Shown: piece after piece, positions 1 to 12,025 of the stretch
Numbering within the stretch: the stretch's first letter is position 1
How the letters are laid out: the number at the start of each line of letters is the position of its first letter
NCBI GenBank assembly: GCA_025642075.2
Contig: JAODUO010000044.1
Coordinates: 1,232,001-1,296,000 of the forward strand
DNA length: 64,000 nucleotides
Origin: Ridgeia piscesae
Lineage: Eukaryota; Annelida; Polychaeta; Sabellida; Siboglinidae
Direction of reading: 5' to 3'
Translations under genes and position numbers: made by a program
The notes under the pieces: model-generated
What the model saw: the letters and a program-made list of their open reading frames with translations, nothing else
Told to the model about the DNA's origin: nothing
The model's database searches: none

Positions 1-1341
1 ATAAAGTTGTCTTCATGTCCTAGAAAATTGTTCAGAACGTGTCCAGAAATGCCCACTGCATATATAGCATGCACTGACAAAGGTGCCGTAGAAAATTCGT
101 GAAATGAGAACATTATATTTTCCAAGAAACCGCTTTCCTTCCTGTCATCCCTTTATTTCTTTTAAACCCAGACAGTTATTGGTCGTGATAATATCATCAA
201 TAAAAATTACATTGGTGTCACTACGCCGAAGAACCGCAGTGTCCTCGGACTTACACTAGTTTGACAGCTGAAATACCGCACTGGCTGAACAAAAACGTAA
301 CTTCTAGCGACATATCACAACACAAGACATCTCCAGTCCTCACAAACGTTTAAACAACCTGCATACTGCTGATGCGTTTGCGAACTCTTTTGTCGGGTAG
401 TGGGCTAATGGCATCTTAATATCGCCATAACCCGTCTCGCTCGTAGGCACAGAGCACAGTTAATATTCCTGTTAGAGGCCTTATTAACGTTTTGTCGATT
501 ATAAAGAAACTGTACCAGAGAAATGTTATATTACGCTAATCGCATTTCGTCAAAATCACATAACTCTAGCTCTTTTGAAATGCAAGCATGTGCTTTGCCC
601 CTCAATACTTATCAAATTTTCCACGTATTTCAGCATCCGAAGAGTCGTATATAAAAAGGATAAAAATCGCTATGCTAATTAAACACTGCCTAACATGCGT
701 CATTACACTGCAGATCCATCGTAGCAATTAATCACTGGTGTGTCTGCTTTATTTGTACCCATTTCACATCAAAATGGCTATTCACACTTATAAGTATCGC
801 TATTTTTGGGGGAATACTTTTACATGGGTCAGACCAGAAAGTCTAAATGTCTTCTGACCCCTCGTCGTTGTCGGCCACTGGGGTGCAACCACATCACGGT
901 GTCCGACACATTTCTCGCATCTAGGAGAAACTTGGCAGGAAATCAAAGAATAGTTAGTAAGGTCGTCGGAAGGACGAATCCTGCAATTCGCCACTGGCAT
1001 CACTCGGCTCGATATTATTTCCAAACATATTTTGGTGACAGCTACTTATTTATTCTCTGTCGTCGGATATCTGATGTATTATAAGGAAGACATAAACTAT
1101 CGGATGTGAGACAAGTCGAACGTTCTGGTGGAGTCCGGTTCTGGGGCAGTGCCCCCAGACCCCCGTTCCCGTTGAGGTCACGGTTCACCGAACATCTACA
1201 TATAGTGAATGGACAACGCGTACGCGAAAATGGTGAGAATATCCGTGGAATAATATACGTATACTTAATTCGGTCAATGGTTGATGAGATACCTTTTCGC
1301 GTGATTGCTAAATAAACTTAACATCATTACGCCGTTTTAAT
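1..1341. other. Intergenic DNA, no gene seen
   Basis: No ORF here has recognisable family motifs or splice-linked partners. The only structure I see is a stretch at about 690-870 that matches 46,810-46,995 over many short blocks (for example the shared words ctaacatgcgtcatt and actgcagat), so it is a dispersed repeat. The rest is unremarkable AT-rich sequence. Confidence 0.6.
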
Positions 1342-1734
1342 CTACCAATCAATCCTAATAGCGATCATTTTGCACACAGTTACCCAGCACAGACTGTGCG
1401 GTGAAGTGTAGTTGGACCAAACTGAACACACCTGTAACACTCTCGGGACGTACGGCTACGTGTTAAGGACGTTCGGCGTCGCTTTCGAGCAGACGGCGGC
1501 GCTGATGGGCATCGCCGTACAGCCGTTGGCGAGATCAGACAGCGTCAGCGAGAAGATGAAGAGCGTCGTGCGATCTTCGCGCAGTTGTGGGTATTTAGCG
1601 ATCACAAGATCGTTCAGTGTTATATTCATTACGATCACGGCACTGATGATAACAGGTTTGAAATCGTCGAAAACCGTTTGATTCATATCGATGCAGCACA
1701 ATGTTTTTTTCTTGAGAAGGCGACACGCAATCAA
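1342..1734 (-). pseudogene. Rhodopsin-family GPCR fragment (TM1-TM3) with in-frame stop
   Basis: The minus-strand reading from 1734 begins with a hydrophobic segment (FKPVIISAVIVMNITLNDLV) ending in the Asn-rich TM1 pattern. An intracellular loop follows (AKYPQLREDR), then a TM2 with the classic L-x-x-S-D-L-x-x-G core (LTLSDLANG) and a Pro on its outer side. A TAG stop lies at 1456-1458. In the same frame beyond it the sequence resumes with a loop and a TM3-like stretch (LCWVTVCKMIAI) up to a second stop near 1342. Class A GPCRs continue through seven helices, and none of the rest is visible nearby. I read this as a decayed or partial single-exon GPCR; an unrecognised intron around the stop is possible. 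Ligand unknown. Confidence 0.5.
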
Positions 1735-2747
1735 CTTATTTGCATGATTTACGTAACCTGATATTGCATCGGTGAATTGCTTTGAACGCTAATAATTGAG
1801 AAACGTCACTGGATGCCCGGATTACAAATCGACTCACTTGCTGCATTAGTATAATCTGACGTTGCACTGGTAATTAAATTGCTTCGAACGCTAACAGTAT
1901 TGCTGAGAAACGTCGCTCGATGTTCATAGTACAAATTACATGAGTTGTTAGAGTCACTATACACACACATGCATGCATGCCGGCACTCACTCTCTCCCCA
2001 CTGCCTATCTACCTAGGTGCTATTGTCCATACAAACACAAGCAAGCGTGATCTTGCGTACACTCAGTATGACCTAGGTCTGAGCGTTTCGTATGACAAGG
2101 TACTCAACTCTTCACTGATTAGGCCAACAACGTCGGCCATCGTTATTAGATGGAGAAAGTGTCAACTCAAAGGTGGCCTCTTCACTGCGGCAGCAATAGA
2201 TGACATCGACGACAATACGAATTCTACTAGTTCGCATGACTCATAGAATGGAACCCGAATATCCCCGTTTCAACACCCAGTCGAATAATCCGTACATTAT
2301 AGTCTTTGCGGCAGCCATCTTTAAAAACTGGTGTGGGTGAAGGACAAAAGTATTTGAAATCATTGACCATGAAAACCTGTTTTGGTACCAAAATGACTGA
2401 TGTAAATGGCTTATTGACGACAGAGATTACAAGAGGAGAACAACAGAAAACAACAACAAAACAGAGAGATTGTTTCAACCCTGTATTTATGGTGTCACTT
2501 AAAAGGTGAACAATATGGCACTGTTTCAACCCTGTATTTATGGTGTCACTTAAAAGGTGAACAATATGGCACATGGTGTGACAGCAGTATCCTAGTTTCA
2601 TACATATACCACACTTAGATAATAACTGTTTTCTCTATACATAAATATCACATAAGTTATAAATGTAAGCATTCCTTCTAGCACACGAGAGATCAAAACG
2701 TGCAAATGAAAAGTTGGATACGTCATTGATACATGAGACTGGCTGCT
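1735..2747. other. Intergenic / PRDX5 3' flank
   Basis: No coding signal is seen. It lies downstream of the PRDX5 stop codon on the minus strand and should contain the PRDX5 3' UTR. I did not find a clear minus-strand AATAAA. It includes an exact 51-bp tandem duplication at 2471-2572. Confidence 0.5.
2471..2572. repeat. Exact tandem duplication, 51-bp unit x2
   Basis: The 51-bp segment starting tgtttcaaccctgtatttat at 2471 is repeated without visible change at 2522. Confidence 0.9.
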
Positions 2748-5700
2748 TCAGAGAGTCTTGAGTATATCTGGTGCCAAGCTACAGCTGAGTCCCTTCCCGT
2801 CTGGCTCCACGTTCAGTTGTGTCACAACTCCGTTCTCCACGACCATGGAGTACCTACAACACGACGTCAGTAATCATATACCATGTCATGTATCAATGCT
2901 ACACACGGCTTTAGACAGGAACACATTTTTGTCAGTCAGTTTTAGGGGACCCATGGATGTTAACTCATACAAGCCTGTTGAGATGTCCTTCATGACCTGA
3001 AATAAAGAACAAATACACGTGTGGCACCCATTTTCAAGGCATAACGGACATCTATAATTTTTGAAGATCTTTTTTTGCTCCTTCATTTTGTATCCATCCA
3101 CTGATATTTATTCCAATCCATAATGGGTTTTACCCATCCAGATGATAGACAGAATCCAGATGATAGACAGGTGGGTCTCTGCATAAAGCTATGATGATCC
3201 ACAGAGTACAGGGAAAATGCTACATTACAAATGTTAGAACAATTCTCTGCAACACTTGTTGAGCTTAGAATCCAAGCAGCATTTCAAGCTCACCAAAAAC
3301 CTTCAAAGACATCTCCCTTAATGCTCACCAAAAGTATCAAAAAGGCTCCAATAGCACTTACCAAAACCTCCAACTGTATCTCACCTAGAGGCTAACCAAA
3401 ACGTCCAACTGTACCTCACATAGAGGCTCACCAAAACCTCCAACTGTAACTCTACCCCCCTAGTACCAAACCTCCAACTATACCTCACCAGAGGCTCAAA
3501 TCCTCCAACTGTACCTCACCTAGAGGCTCACCAAAACCTCCAACTGTATCTCACCTAGAGGCTAACAAAAATCTTCAACTATACCTCACCTAGTGGTTCA
3601 CCAAAACCTCCAATTTTACCTAACTTAAAGGCTCGCCAAATCCTCCAACTGTACCTCACCTAGAAGCTAACCAAAACCTCCAACTGTACCTCACCTAGAG
3701 GCTCGCCAAATCCTCCAACTGTACCTCACCTAGAAGCTAACCAAAACCTCCAACTGTACCTCACTTAGAAGGCTCGCCAAATCCTCCAACTGTATCTCAC
3801 CTTGATGCTTGCCAAAGCATCCGACTATAACTCACACAGAAGCAAAGCCTATAACCATACCTCACCTTGAGGCTCACAAAAGCCTCCAAATGTGCGTGTG
3901 CCTCACATTGAGGTGCACCAAAATATAAACTTTACCTCATCCTGACACTCACCAAAACCTCCAACTGTACCTCACCAAAGCCTCAAACTGAACCTCACCA
4001 AACCCTCCAACTGTTCCTTACCAAAACCTCAAAATATACCTCACCAAAACCTCTAACTGTAGTTACTGTACCTCACAAAAACCCTACACCCTCAGATGCT
4101 TCACAAATATTATAATCTCCAACAAACAGTTGTATATAAAACTGGCTACATTAAGATGTTCTTATTTTCCTGGAAGCGTGGAGTTTCCAAAACAAAAACC
4201 TGAAAACCGAGGAATCTTGGCAGATATATAAATATTGCTGTGTAGAACATAATTACAGTGACATAATATTACAGTCTGAATGAAACAGAACATAACACAC
4301 AAACGTGTACGACTGACTTGGTGTACTACTTGTAAAACAATAACAAATATTAAATAATTAATGAGTTGTTACGAGATGCAGATGTGCGTGATGACTGACC
4401 GTTTTGAGCGAATTCCGCCGAGAGCCTGTGTGAGGTCAAGTTCCATGTCGACCTTCTGTAAGAGACAAGACGAATAGTCTATGTAACCACTTCACAACAT
4501 GTGCACTCACAAACTGGACGAACAGTTTAGTTACTTCACAAGACACAGTCACAAAGTGACATACAGGACAAACAGTTCAGTCACTTCACAAGACACAGTC
4601 ACAAAGTGACATACAGGACAAACAGTTCAGTCACTTCACAAGACACACAGTCACAAACTGACATACAGGACAAACAGTTCAGTCACTTCACAAGACACAC
4701 AGTCACAAACTGACAAACAGGACAAACAGTTCAGTCACTTCACAAGACACACAGTCACAAACTGACATACAGGACAAACAGTTCAGTCACTTCACAAGAC
4801 ACACAGTCACAAACTGACATACAGGACAAAGAGTTTAGTCACTTCACAAGACACACAGTCACAAACTGACAAAAGGACAAACAGTTCAGTCACTTCACAA
4901 GACACACAGTCACAAACTGACATACAGGACAAACAGTTCAGTCACTTCACAAGACACACAGTCACAAACTGACATACAGGACAAAGAGTTTAGTCACTTC
5001 ACAAGACACACAGTCACAAACTGACAAACAGGACAAACAGTTCAGTCACTTCACAAGACACACAGTCACAAACTGACATACAGGACAAACAGTTCAGTCA
5101 CTTCACAAGACACACAGTCACAAACTGACATACAGGACAAAGAGTTTAGTCACTTCACAAGACACACAGTCACAAAGTGACATACAGGACAAACAGTTCA
5201 GTCACTTCACAAGACACACAGTCACAAACTGACACACAGGACGAACAGTTCAGTCACTTCACAAGACAGTCACAAAGTGACATACAGGACAAACAGTTCA
5301 GTCACTTCACAAGACACACAGTCACAAACTGACATACAGGACGAACAGTTCAGTCACTTCACAAGACACACAGTCACAAAGTGAACACAGGACAAACAGT
5401 TCAGTCATTTCACAACACACATAGACACAAAGTGAACACAGGACAAACAGTTCAGTCACTTCACAACACACACAGTCACAAAGTGAACACAGGACAAACA
5501 GTTTAGTCACTTCACAACAGACGCAGTCACAAAGTGAACACAGGACAAACAGTTCAGTCACTTCACAACAGACGCAGTCACAAAGTGAACACAGGACAAA
5601 CAGTTCAGTCACTTCACAACAGACGCAGTCACAAAGTGAACACAGGACAAACAGTTCAGTCACTTCACAACACACACAGTCACAAAGTGAACACAGGACA

Positions 5701-8700
5701 AACAGTTTAGTCACTTCACAACACACACAGTCACAAAGTGAACACAGGACAAACAGTTTAGTCACTTCACAACACAATAGTCACAATTTTTTAAGATGTT
5801 ACTGTAGGAAAATAAAACTTGGTAAATGTAATGTCAAATCATGAACCGACTTTTTTTCAAGACTTTAAAAGAATTTTTTTTCTAAATTTACCAAAATCCA
5901 AGCATACCTTAGTGAATTCGCCACATGTATCCGCTAACATCCGGATCTGAAACAAAGTGTACAGACAACCCTTCAAGTCTTACTCAGTAAACCATTTGAG
6001 ATCACATTATACTAGAACCTAAACTAGCACCTGATGGCTATCTTCTCTGTCCATGCTAGTCTTTCGTTACAAGTTCTACGTGACACGAGGACCTTACAGG
6101 GCCAACATGTGATATCATTATTATTTATATATGCAGCCAGTTTTGCAGCAACTATGCTGATCCACTGTTTCCCAAAGTATTCACACTAGATGTTTGCTAT
6201 AATTGTTTAAATATGAGCAGTTTCTTGAGACAGTTGATTTCTACAATTGTTCCAAATTACATTTTATGTTGTGAACAACTGATTTATGTTGCGATCCTGT
6301 TGTCCAAACTCAGTGAAAGTTTGGCTTCTGAGATGCAAAACATCCAGGATAAAAGCATTAACACATATACATACATCCGTACATAAGCTAGCTCAATTAT
6401 ATAAATTATATGTTGAGATTATTATTAGGTATCTGCAACCATCACTGCAAGTGCTATGTGAATCATGAATGATTTGTTCTGTTCTATCAGGACATATAAT
6501 ATTTTTACCAACGACATGTTTTATGACAACCATACATGACCGTGAAATGTACTGAATAAGAAACACTACAGGCATCGGCATAACATTTTGTAAAAAATAA
6601 TGTGAAAACTGAACGCAAACAAACCTTTCCTTCTGCACCATTGGCCCGGCCCCATGCATCCATGACGAATGAGTCATTGACGGCCACACACACAATGACG
6701 TCAACCCCCCTGGCCTTTAGCTCCTCTGCCTTTTCCAAGTAGCCTGGGAGATGGGTCTAAAACAACCATATATACTACTTTACCAATGTGTCAAATACTG
6801 TTGAAAACTGTACATAACTACATGTTATAATAAATAATAATTTGTTATATAGTGCCACATTGATAATTGTCCGTGGCGCTTCACAACATATTACTATTAA
6901 AAAATCTAAAATCCAATAATAAGAATATTAATATTTTAAATTATATAATTAAAAAAATTGTGTGGATGTGTAAAAATAACTAAATTTAATACAGTATTAA
7001 ATAAAGTAGCATTTCTAAAAATAAAGGAGTAAATAAATCAATGAATTATCCATAACAATAACCAATCTAGCAAATAATTCCATAACAATAATATTGATAA
7101 ATGAATGTATATATATATTTACAAAACCAATGCATTACATATCCATTTCTAAGGTACCCCTGCAAACAACGACCCGTGATTTCACACATTCACATGTTCT
7201 GTAAGTGAATTCACAAGTTCAACTGGCTCAATTTACGTGTTTCACTGGATTCTGTGAACAAATTTGGTGTGTCAACATGTGAAATCACGAGTTTTTCACG
7301 TGATGACACATACCAGTGAAACCATACCAGTTCTGACCCAGTACGACTCATGTCAAACTCGTTCAAAATTCGTGACAACAGGCAGAACACGTGTATTCAC
7401 GTGAATACACATGACAACACATAGTGGTGGAGCGGTACCAATTATGAACCAGTATGACACGTGCCAACTGGTTCAGAAATGGTTCCTTGTTTGCTGGGAC
7501 ATTACATAAATACTATACATACTTTGGTGCAGCCTGGAGTGAATGCCCCAGGAACTGCAAACAGAACTCCTTTCTTGTTGGCAAACAAGTCAGCAATGTT
7601 CACTTTGTCGTTGGGACTTCCTTCAAACAACGTCAGTGGTGGCAACTTGTCTCCAACCTGAAAACCAACAAAATACACACTCCTAAATGTGATATATCTG
7701 CTTCACTATACACATGGGAGAAATTATCAAAAAAAGAATACGTTGAAAATAAGCAATATAATATTGTGCCCCAGATCTTTATAATTTGTTCACGTTGGCC
7801 TAGCTGTATTAGTTTTATGTGTCCTGCAAGATCATATTGTACCCTCCCAAGGGAATCTCATATGGGGGAAATATTTTGTAGTACATGGGAGGGTTTAACT
7901 TTTCATAATTTCTTTGGAATGAATGTTGTGGAAAAGATTATGATCCCATATTCCGAAGGCTTTTTTGGTGAGCCTCAGGGTGTGCAACTGGAAATTTGGT
8001 TTCCCTTATGCCTGACTAAGGCTATCTGGATATGTCCCTACAAATGCTAGTACACTGTAAGGGTACCAATTCATATTATTTTACTTTAAACTAGCTATAT
8101 TCTTACAGGTCTTCTTCTGGCAATAATTCCTGTGTCTTGTGCCAACTCCAGCTGTATTTTAACTTATGTTTGGACTGTGTGCATGCGTCAGAGTTATACA
8201 CAATCCATGATAGAGTTGGTGTAGTCTAGTTGGCATTTGAAGGGTGGTTTTGCCATAACTTGTAAATTTTGGCCTCAATAGATTTTCCTGTTTGTTTCAG
8301 TATCTTACAAATCTCAGCCATAATATATAGATCTCCCCTAAGGCGACAGCATGGAACAGTACAACCACGACTCAATGTGACACAACAATGGCTGTGTCAG
8401 TGTGACATTATTTCAATGTCACTGTGACATTAATTATGTCAATGTAATCTGTTCTAATCTGGCTAATACTAATACATACAGGTTTTTTTTAAATATTTTT
8501 TATTTGTGCATGTATATTATCTATTTATTATATTATGGGCATGTATATGTGTAATTATTTGTCTGACGCAAACACATTAGGCCTATAGCATAGCCATCCA
8601 GTAGCCTGTAGGCCTTGGTTATACGCTGAAGCTGTGGATATACTAGTCCGACCAAGTTGTGTTTTGCAATGACAATTAATGTCAAAGTCAAAGACATTTA

Positions 8701-9061
8701 CATAACCTGATAAAAAGTCACGTCAAAGTCAAAACGCCTACTCAAAAAATAGCAAGCTAGCTCATCAATCGGTCCAGGTCGTGCCAATTTCCAGAAGGCT
8801 GCCTTTCCGTAATAACTGTGTGAGCTTGCCTTCTTACAAGAAAAACCATGACGGGGGCTGGTTACCGTGACTGACAGTGACAGCTAGGAGTAGGTCTACC
8901 CCCACTCTCCAGTCTAGCCTCGTTTACGATATTTGTCGTATAAACATTAGCAAATACCGTACCTTTATTGGGGCCTTTCTTGCAGAACCTGCACAGAAGG
9001 TTCGTGTAGTAACACTCGAAAGAGTGTTTGAAATTCTACAAAATAATGTTGCCTTCTGCAT
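2748..9061 (-). CDS. PRDX5: Peroxiredoxin-5, mitochondrial (six exons, complete)
   Basis: Exons in coding order: 9061-8963, 7657-7523, 6756-6625, 5946-5908, 4455-4400 and 2853-2748. All have AG acceptors and GT donors, and the phases agree, giving 188 residues plus TGA. The product is a thiol peroxidase that reduces H2O2, alkyl hydroperoxides and peroxynitrite. Residues 1-26 ([20 protein letters not shown] onward) are Arg/Ser/Thr rich with no acid, a typical mitochondrial presequence. The mature part starts about APIKVGDKLPP. The peroxidatic Cys76 sits in PGAFTPGC, Cys101 in VIVCVAVND, the candidate resolving Cys178 in GLSCSLAP, and the supporting Arg is probably Arg154 (KRYSM). The start is chosen because this frame runs into APIK-VGD across the first splice. 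Unlike human PRDX5, no second Met precedes APIK and the C-terminus is KTL rather than SQL. Introns carry large minisatellites. It lies head to head with KNL1. Confidence 0.95.
2885..3196 (-). repeat. MITE-like dispersed repeat, copy 1
   Basis: About 300 bp in the last PRDX5 intron. It shares blocks with 18,560-18,812, 21,130-21,420 and the split copy 24,838-24,911 + 27,053-27,325. Common landmarks are the edge ggtctctgcataaagct or its relatives, an internal ttaactc...gacctgaaataa stretch, cccattttcaa(a/g)gca, and gatttttgaagat followed by ttgctcc. Edges resemble each other in inverted orientation, as in a MITE. A short internal duplication (gatgatagacag) is present. Confidence 0.65.
3240..4100. 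repeat. Degenerate minisatellite in PRDX5 intron
   Basis: About 20 or more diverged copies of a 35-38-bp unit built around cctccaactgtacctcacc, tagaggctcaccaaaa. Copies vary in length and many have lost blocks. Noncoding. Confidence 0.85.
4503..5790. repeat. Minisatellite, about 52-bp unit, roughly 24 copies
   Basis: Near-identical units containing acaaacagttcagtcacttc followed by acaagacacacagtcacaaa and ctgacatacagg fill most of the PRDX5 intron between exons at 4400-4455 and 5908-5946. From about 5380 the unit changes subtype (gtgaacacagg replaces the ctgacatacagg part). The long minus-strand ORF through it is only the repeat read in frame. Confidence 0.92.
7150..7460. repeat. Possible degenerate inverted/direct repeat cluster
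   Basis: The PRDX5 intron here holds recurring words (cacgtgaatac, ccagtatgac, ccagtacgac, aactggttc, gtgaaatcacgag) arranged partly as inverted partners. It looks like an old foldback or MITE remnant, but no clear ends or target duplication are visible. Confidence 0.3.
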
Positions 9062-9480
9062 GTTGAAACTGACGGAATGAGCGATCCGAAATGCTGTCTG
9101 CTTCTCGTCTGCTTCTCGACCTCTTCTGTTTCGGCCTTCCGTCTGGAAAATAACGGTGTGCCGAACCTGGCAAAAATAGCCGGAACCAAAATATTATTAT
9201 TTTTGACTCAAACAAACCTTTTGTTTCATTAATTGCGAATTAAATACTATTTGGTGAATTAAACCGATAACCATAATCGCGTATATTATGCGTGGTAACG
9301 GTTTGTTTGGGGTTTAATTAGTGTAAGTTAAAAGCATAGTGATTGTATTGAGGTTTGAGGGTGTGTTGGTTCATCGCCTTTTGCGAAGTGCGCATGCGCG
9401 TATCGGAGGCGGCGTTTTTAAACTTTAGCTTCAGCTTTTGTGTTTGTCCAGCTTCTGCATAAGAACGTCGGTTATCTTGC
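9062..9480. promoter_or_regulatory. Divergent promoter region candidate, PRDX5 / KNL1
   Basis: This segment lies immediately upstream of the PRDX5 start codon (9061, minus strand). It faces KNL1, whose first resolved coding exon is at 12,868. About 9,375-9,420 is locally GC/CpG rich with a palindromic gcgcatgcgc (NRF1-like core), unlike the surrounding AT-rich DNA. Head-to-head promoters of this kind are common in compact intergenic spaces. The KNL1 first exon and its ATG were not located, so a shared promoter is inference. Confidence 0.35.
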
Positions 9481-10023
9481 GCAGAGGACTCAAAACCAAG
9501 TGGTATGCCTTGTTTATACTGTAATGGTCAAACACATCTTACAAACTACAACATTACTACTTTATAAACACGCTTTTTGTGAATGGGGCACCATAGATAA
9601 AATAGTAGACAGTCAAGCCAGGTATTGGACTTGATAAGTTGGTTGACTCCCGTTGAGTGAGAACTGATCGACTGCCCATCAGTGTGACTGATTGTAGTCA
9701 AACGGTTAGGGTTGGGCACGCATGATAGTGATGCAGGTCTGTACGTTGCAAAAGTGCCGGATTTTATATTCATGGAAAATAGGAAGAATTTTAACAGTTC
9801 TGAAGTACGGGTCTGGTCTGATTCTAATCTTTTGTCATTGTAGTGCAAAAACCCCTACTGATCATCTGATGTGTAGTAAATTTAGTGTTGTTACTGTTGT
9901 CGTTGAATGCCTTATTTACTTTAGTCTAAATACCTTGATAGGCGTTGTGTCGACTGGAGAAGGTTTTCCACAGGCAAGGATAGGTGATCACAGATGTGTT
10001 GTTATGAAATATGGTGATATATG
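9481..10023. other. Presumed KNL1 intron 1 / 5' region
   Basis: No supported exon. The ORFs here use non-ATG starts and have no family motifs. A KNL1 exon bearing the initiator Met and ending in phase 2 should lie somewhere between about 9.3 and 12.8 kb, but I could not identify it. Confidence 0.4.
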
Positions 10024-12025
10024 CAGGGTTCAGTCCAAATACACATTTTTGGATCAAATACAAACACAACTCAGCCAAATAAAATACAAATACATTGCTT
10101 TTCGAGATTTCAGTACTAATACAAATACACTGCCGTTTTGTATTCAAATACGATTAAAATTGCCATTTTTTAAATTTGATTCAAATATGTGGACTGTGTT
10201 TCCATTATAGGTCCAATGTATCATAGTGGGTGGAATTTTGTCTAACTCTAACCTGACATACAACTTCAAAATTGTGGCAAAATTAATTTCATGGAAGGTT
10301 GAAAAGAATTATTTGGTGAAAGATATCTCAGGTAGTTTACTCCAAACAGCCCAAACTTGGGCTAACGCAGGAGTTTGTAGTGCTTCTTGTGCGCATGCGT
10401 TTGGTTGTTTGTTTGTTATAGCTTGTTTGTTTGTTTTACAGGCAATATAGGTGATTGGGTGTCTTGAAGGAGAGGTTCATTATTGCTGCTTGAAAAGCTA
10501 TGGGATTTTCTATTTCAATAATGTGTGGTGGGATCATATTCCAGATGCGAATTGCACGGGGGTAAAAGGAGAACACTGCAGTGTTGATGCGGCACCTAGT
10601 GGCTATGTAATGGCCACAGTTTTTTTAAGGTTTTAGTAGACCTGGTGGTGGTGTGATGTTGATTATGTTATTAAAAAAAATCATGTCTTGTTTCAGTTTC
10701 TTTTACATCAGGTTTGATCATACCTAAAACTTTTGATGATTTGGAAGCTATGTCAGTTATATGATTCGCCCAGGTTAGTTTAGTATCTAATTTTATTCCA
10801 AGATATGGGTGGCTGGAGAGTGGCACACCACAGAGGGAATACGAATGTAGTCTGGTTTTCGTTTTGTTTGTTATTGGGAGATGCACACATTTGAGGATGT
10901 TAAACTCCATTTGCCATTTGTTGGACCATGTTTGTAGTTGGATCAGGTCAGATTGGAGGATGTTGTTATCTGGTTCAGATTTGATTTTGTGATAGATGAT
11001 GCTGTCATCAGCAAAGAGCTGTATTGGAGATTGAATGTTTTTTTATGTATAGCAGAAAAAGAACTGGTCCTAGGACTGAACCCTGTGGTACTCCAGATGT
11101 AACACATGTATTGTCCAACAGGGTGCCGTTGAATGAAACTCTCTGTTTTCGGAGTGAAAGAAATGATTTTATCCAGTTTTTGGTGTTTCCAGTTATTTCA
11201 TAGAAGGCTAATTTTGATAGGAGGCATTTATGAGGGACTTTGTCAAAGGCTTTGGAAAATCAAGCAGGATGGCATCTATCTGTGTCTTGTTACCTATAGC
11301 TGTTATCTACACATGGACTGTCTGGATGAGTAAAGGTAATCAGTTTGGCAGGCATTACGTGTGATCATGAAACAGAAATGTTGATACTTACAATGTATTT
11401 GAAAAAGTACTTGAAAGTATCAAATACTTTACAAATGTATTTGACCCCATGCCTGGTAAAGACAATTTAATAAGTTCATTAGTCCATCAAAATGTTTAGA
11501 ATTGATTAGGGTCACTGTCCCTACAAAGGCTTGATTGAGATTGAGTGTTGTAGACTAATTGGCTGGCAGGTTTGCATGACTGTCCTTATCTGTACTAACT
11601 ACTACTGTACCAACTAATGGATAGCTCTTCCACTGCACTGGAGGAAACCTGGGTTCATTTGTCTTTGCCTAGGACATTTACACAGCAGGATTCTTTGAAG
11701 CATGTTCCCTCTGAATACCTGCCTTTATGGCTATAGATAAGCTTCACTGGCTTCCCATTCATTCATTGATGCTAATGTTTGACCAGCTTCACTGTAGGCC
11801 ATCTTTCTCAGTGCCATCTGCCCACTGTTGACCCGGTGTGAAATACATTCTGTCTTGGCTCCTGAACCAGTTTACTTCAGGCAACATTTACTTCAGGCAA
11901 TGCTTTACCTTTTGATGTGTATTTGATTACATTTGCAAATACAGATCAAATTCGCACACTTTTGTGATTTTCAATACAAATACACCAAATTGTGATATAC
12001 AAATACATATTTGAACCCAACCCTG
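10024..12025. mobile_element. hAT-like non-autonomous DNA element with 8-bp target duplication
   Basis: The left end reads CAGGGTTCAGTCCAAATAC and the right end ATTTGAACCCAACCCTG, giving imperfect terminal inverted repeats starting CAGGGTT. They are flanked by GATATATG (10,016-10,023) and GATATATT (12,026-12,033), an 8-bp target duplication with one mismatch. CAGGG termini and 8-bp duplications are typical of the hAT superfamily. Subterminal DNA is rich in repeats of acaaatac. No transposase is visible. Another end-like sequence (gtatttgaccccatgcctgg) near 11,440 suggests nested insertions. A decayed LINE lies inside. Confidence 0.7.
10440..11340 (-). mobile_element. Decayed non-LTR retrotransposon (CR1/L2-like RT domain)
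   Basis: Reading the minus strand from about 11,340 downward gives reverse-transcriptase motifs in order: LLDFPKAFDKVPHKCL, SGVPQGSVLGPVLFLLY, LGIKLDTKLTWANHITDIA and a C-terminal YPRAIRIWNMIPPHI. These match the palm and thumb of CR1/L2/Rex-type elements. The frame is broken by several stops and shifts and the catalytic FADD box is not intact, so it is dead. The 5' part is missing. It lies inside the hAT-like element. Confidence 0.75.

Noticed and set aside
5322..5777. 151-codon Cys-rich repeat ORF ([16 protein letters not shown]) on the minus strand
   Set aside because: Translation of the 52-bp minisatellite in a PRDX5 intron; it is not spliced into the gene.
4503..5790. Regular direct repeats resembling a CRISPR array
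   Set aside because: No distinct spacers: the whole unit is repeated. The context is a eukaryotic intron.
7454..8050. 198-codon plus-strand ORF
   Set aside because: Its first part is the antisense of PRDX5 exon 2 and the rest is intron; no family resemblance.
9393..9461. ATG at 9,393 as the KNL1 start
   Set aside because: It runs to a stop after 22 codons without a convincing donor in phase 2.
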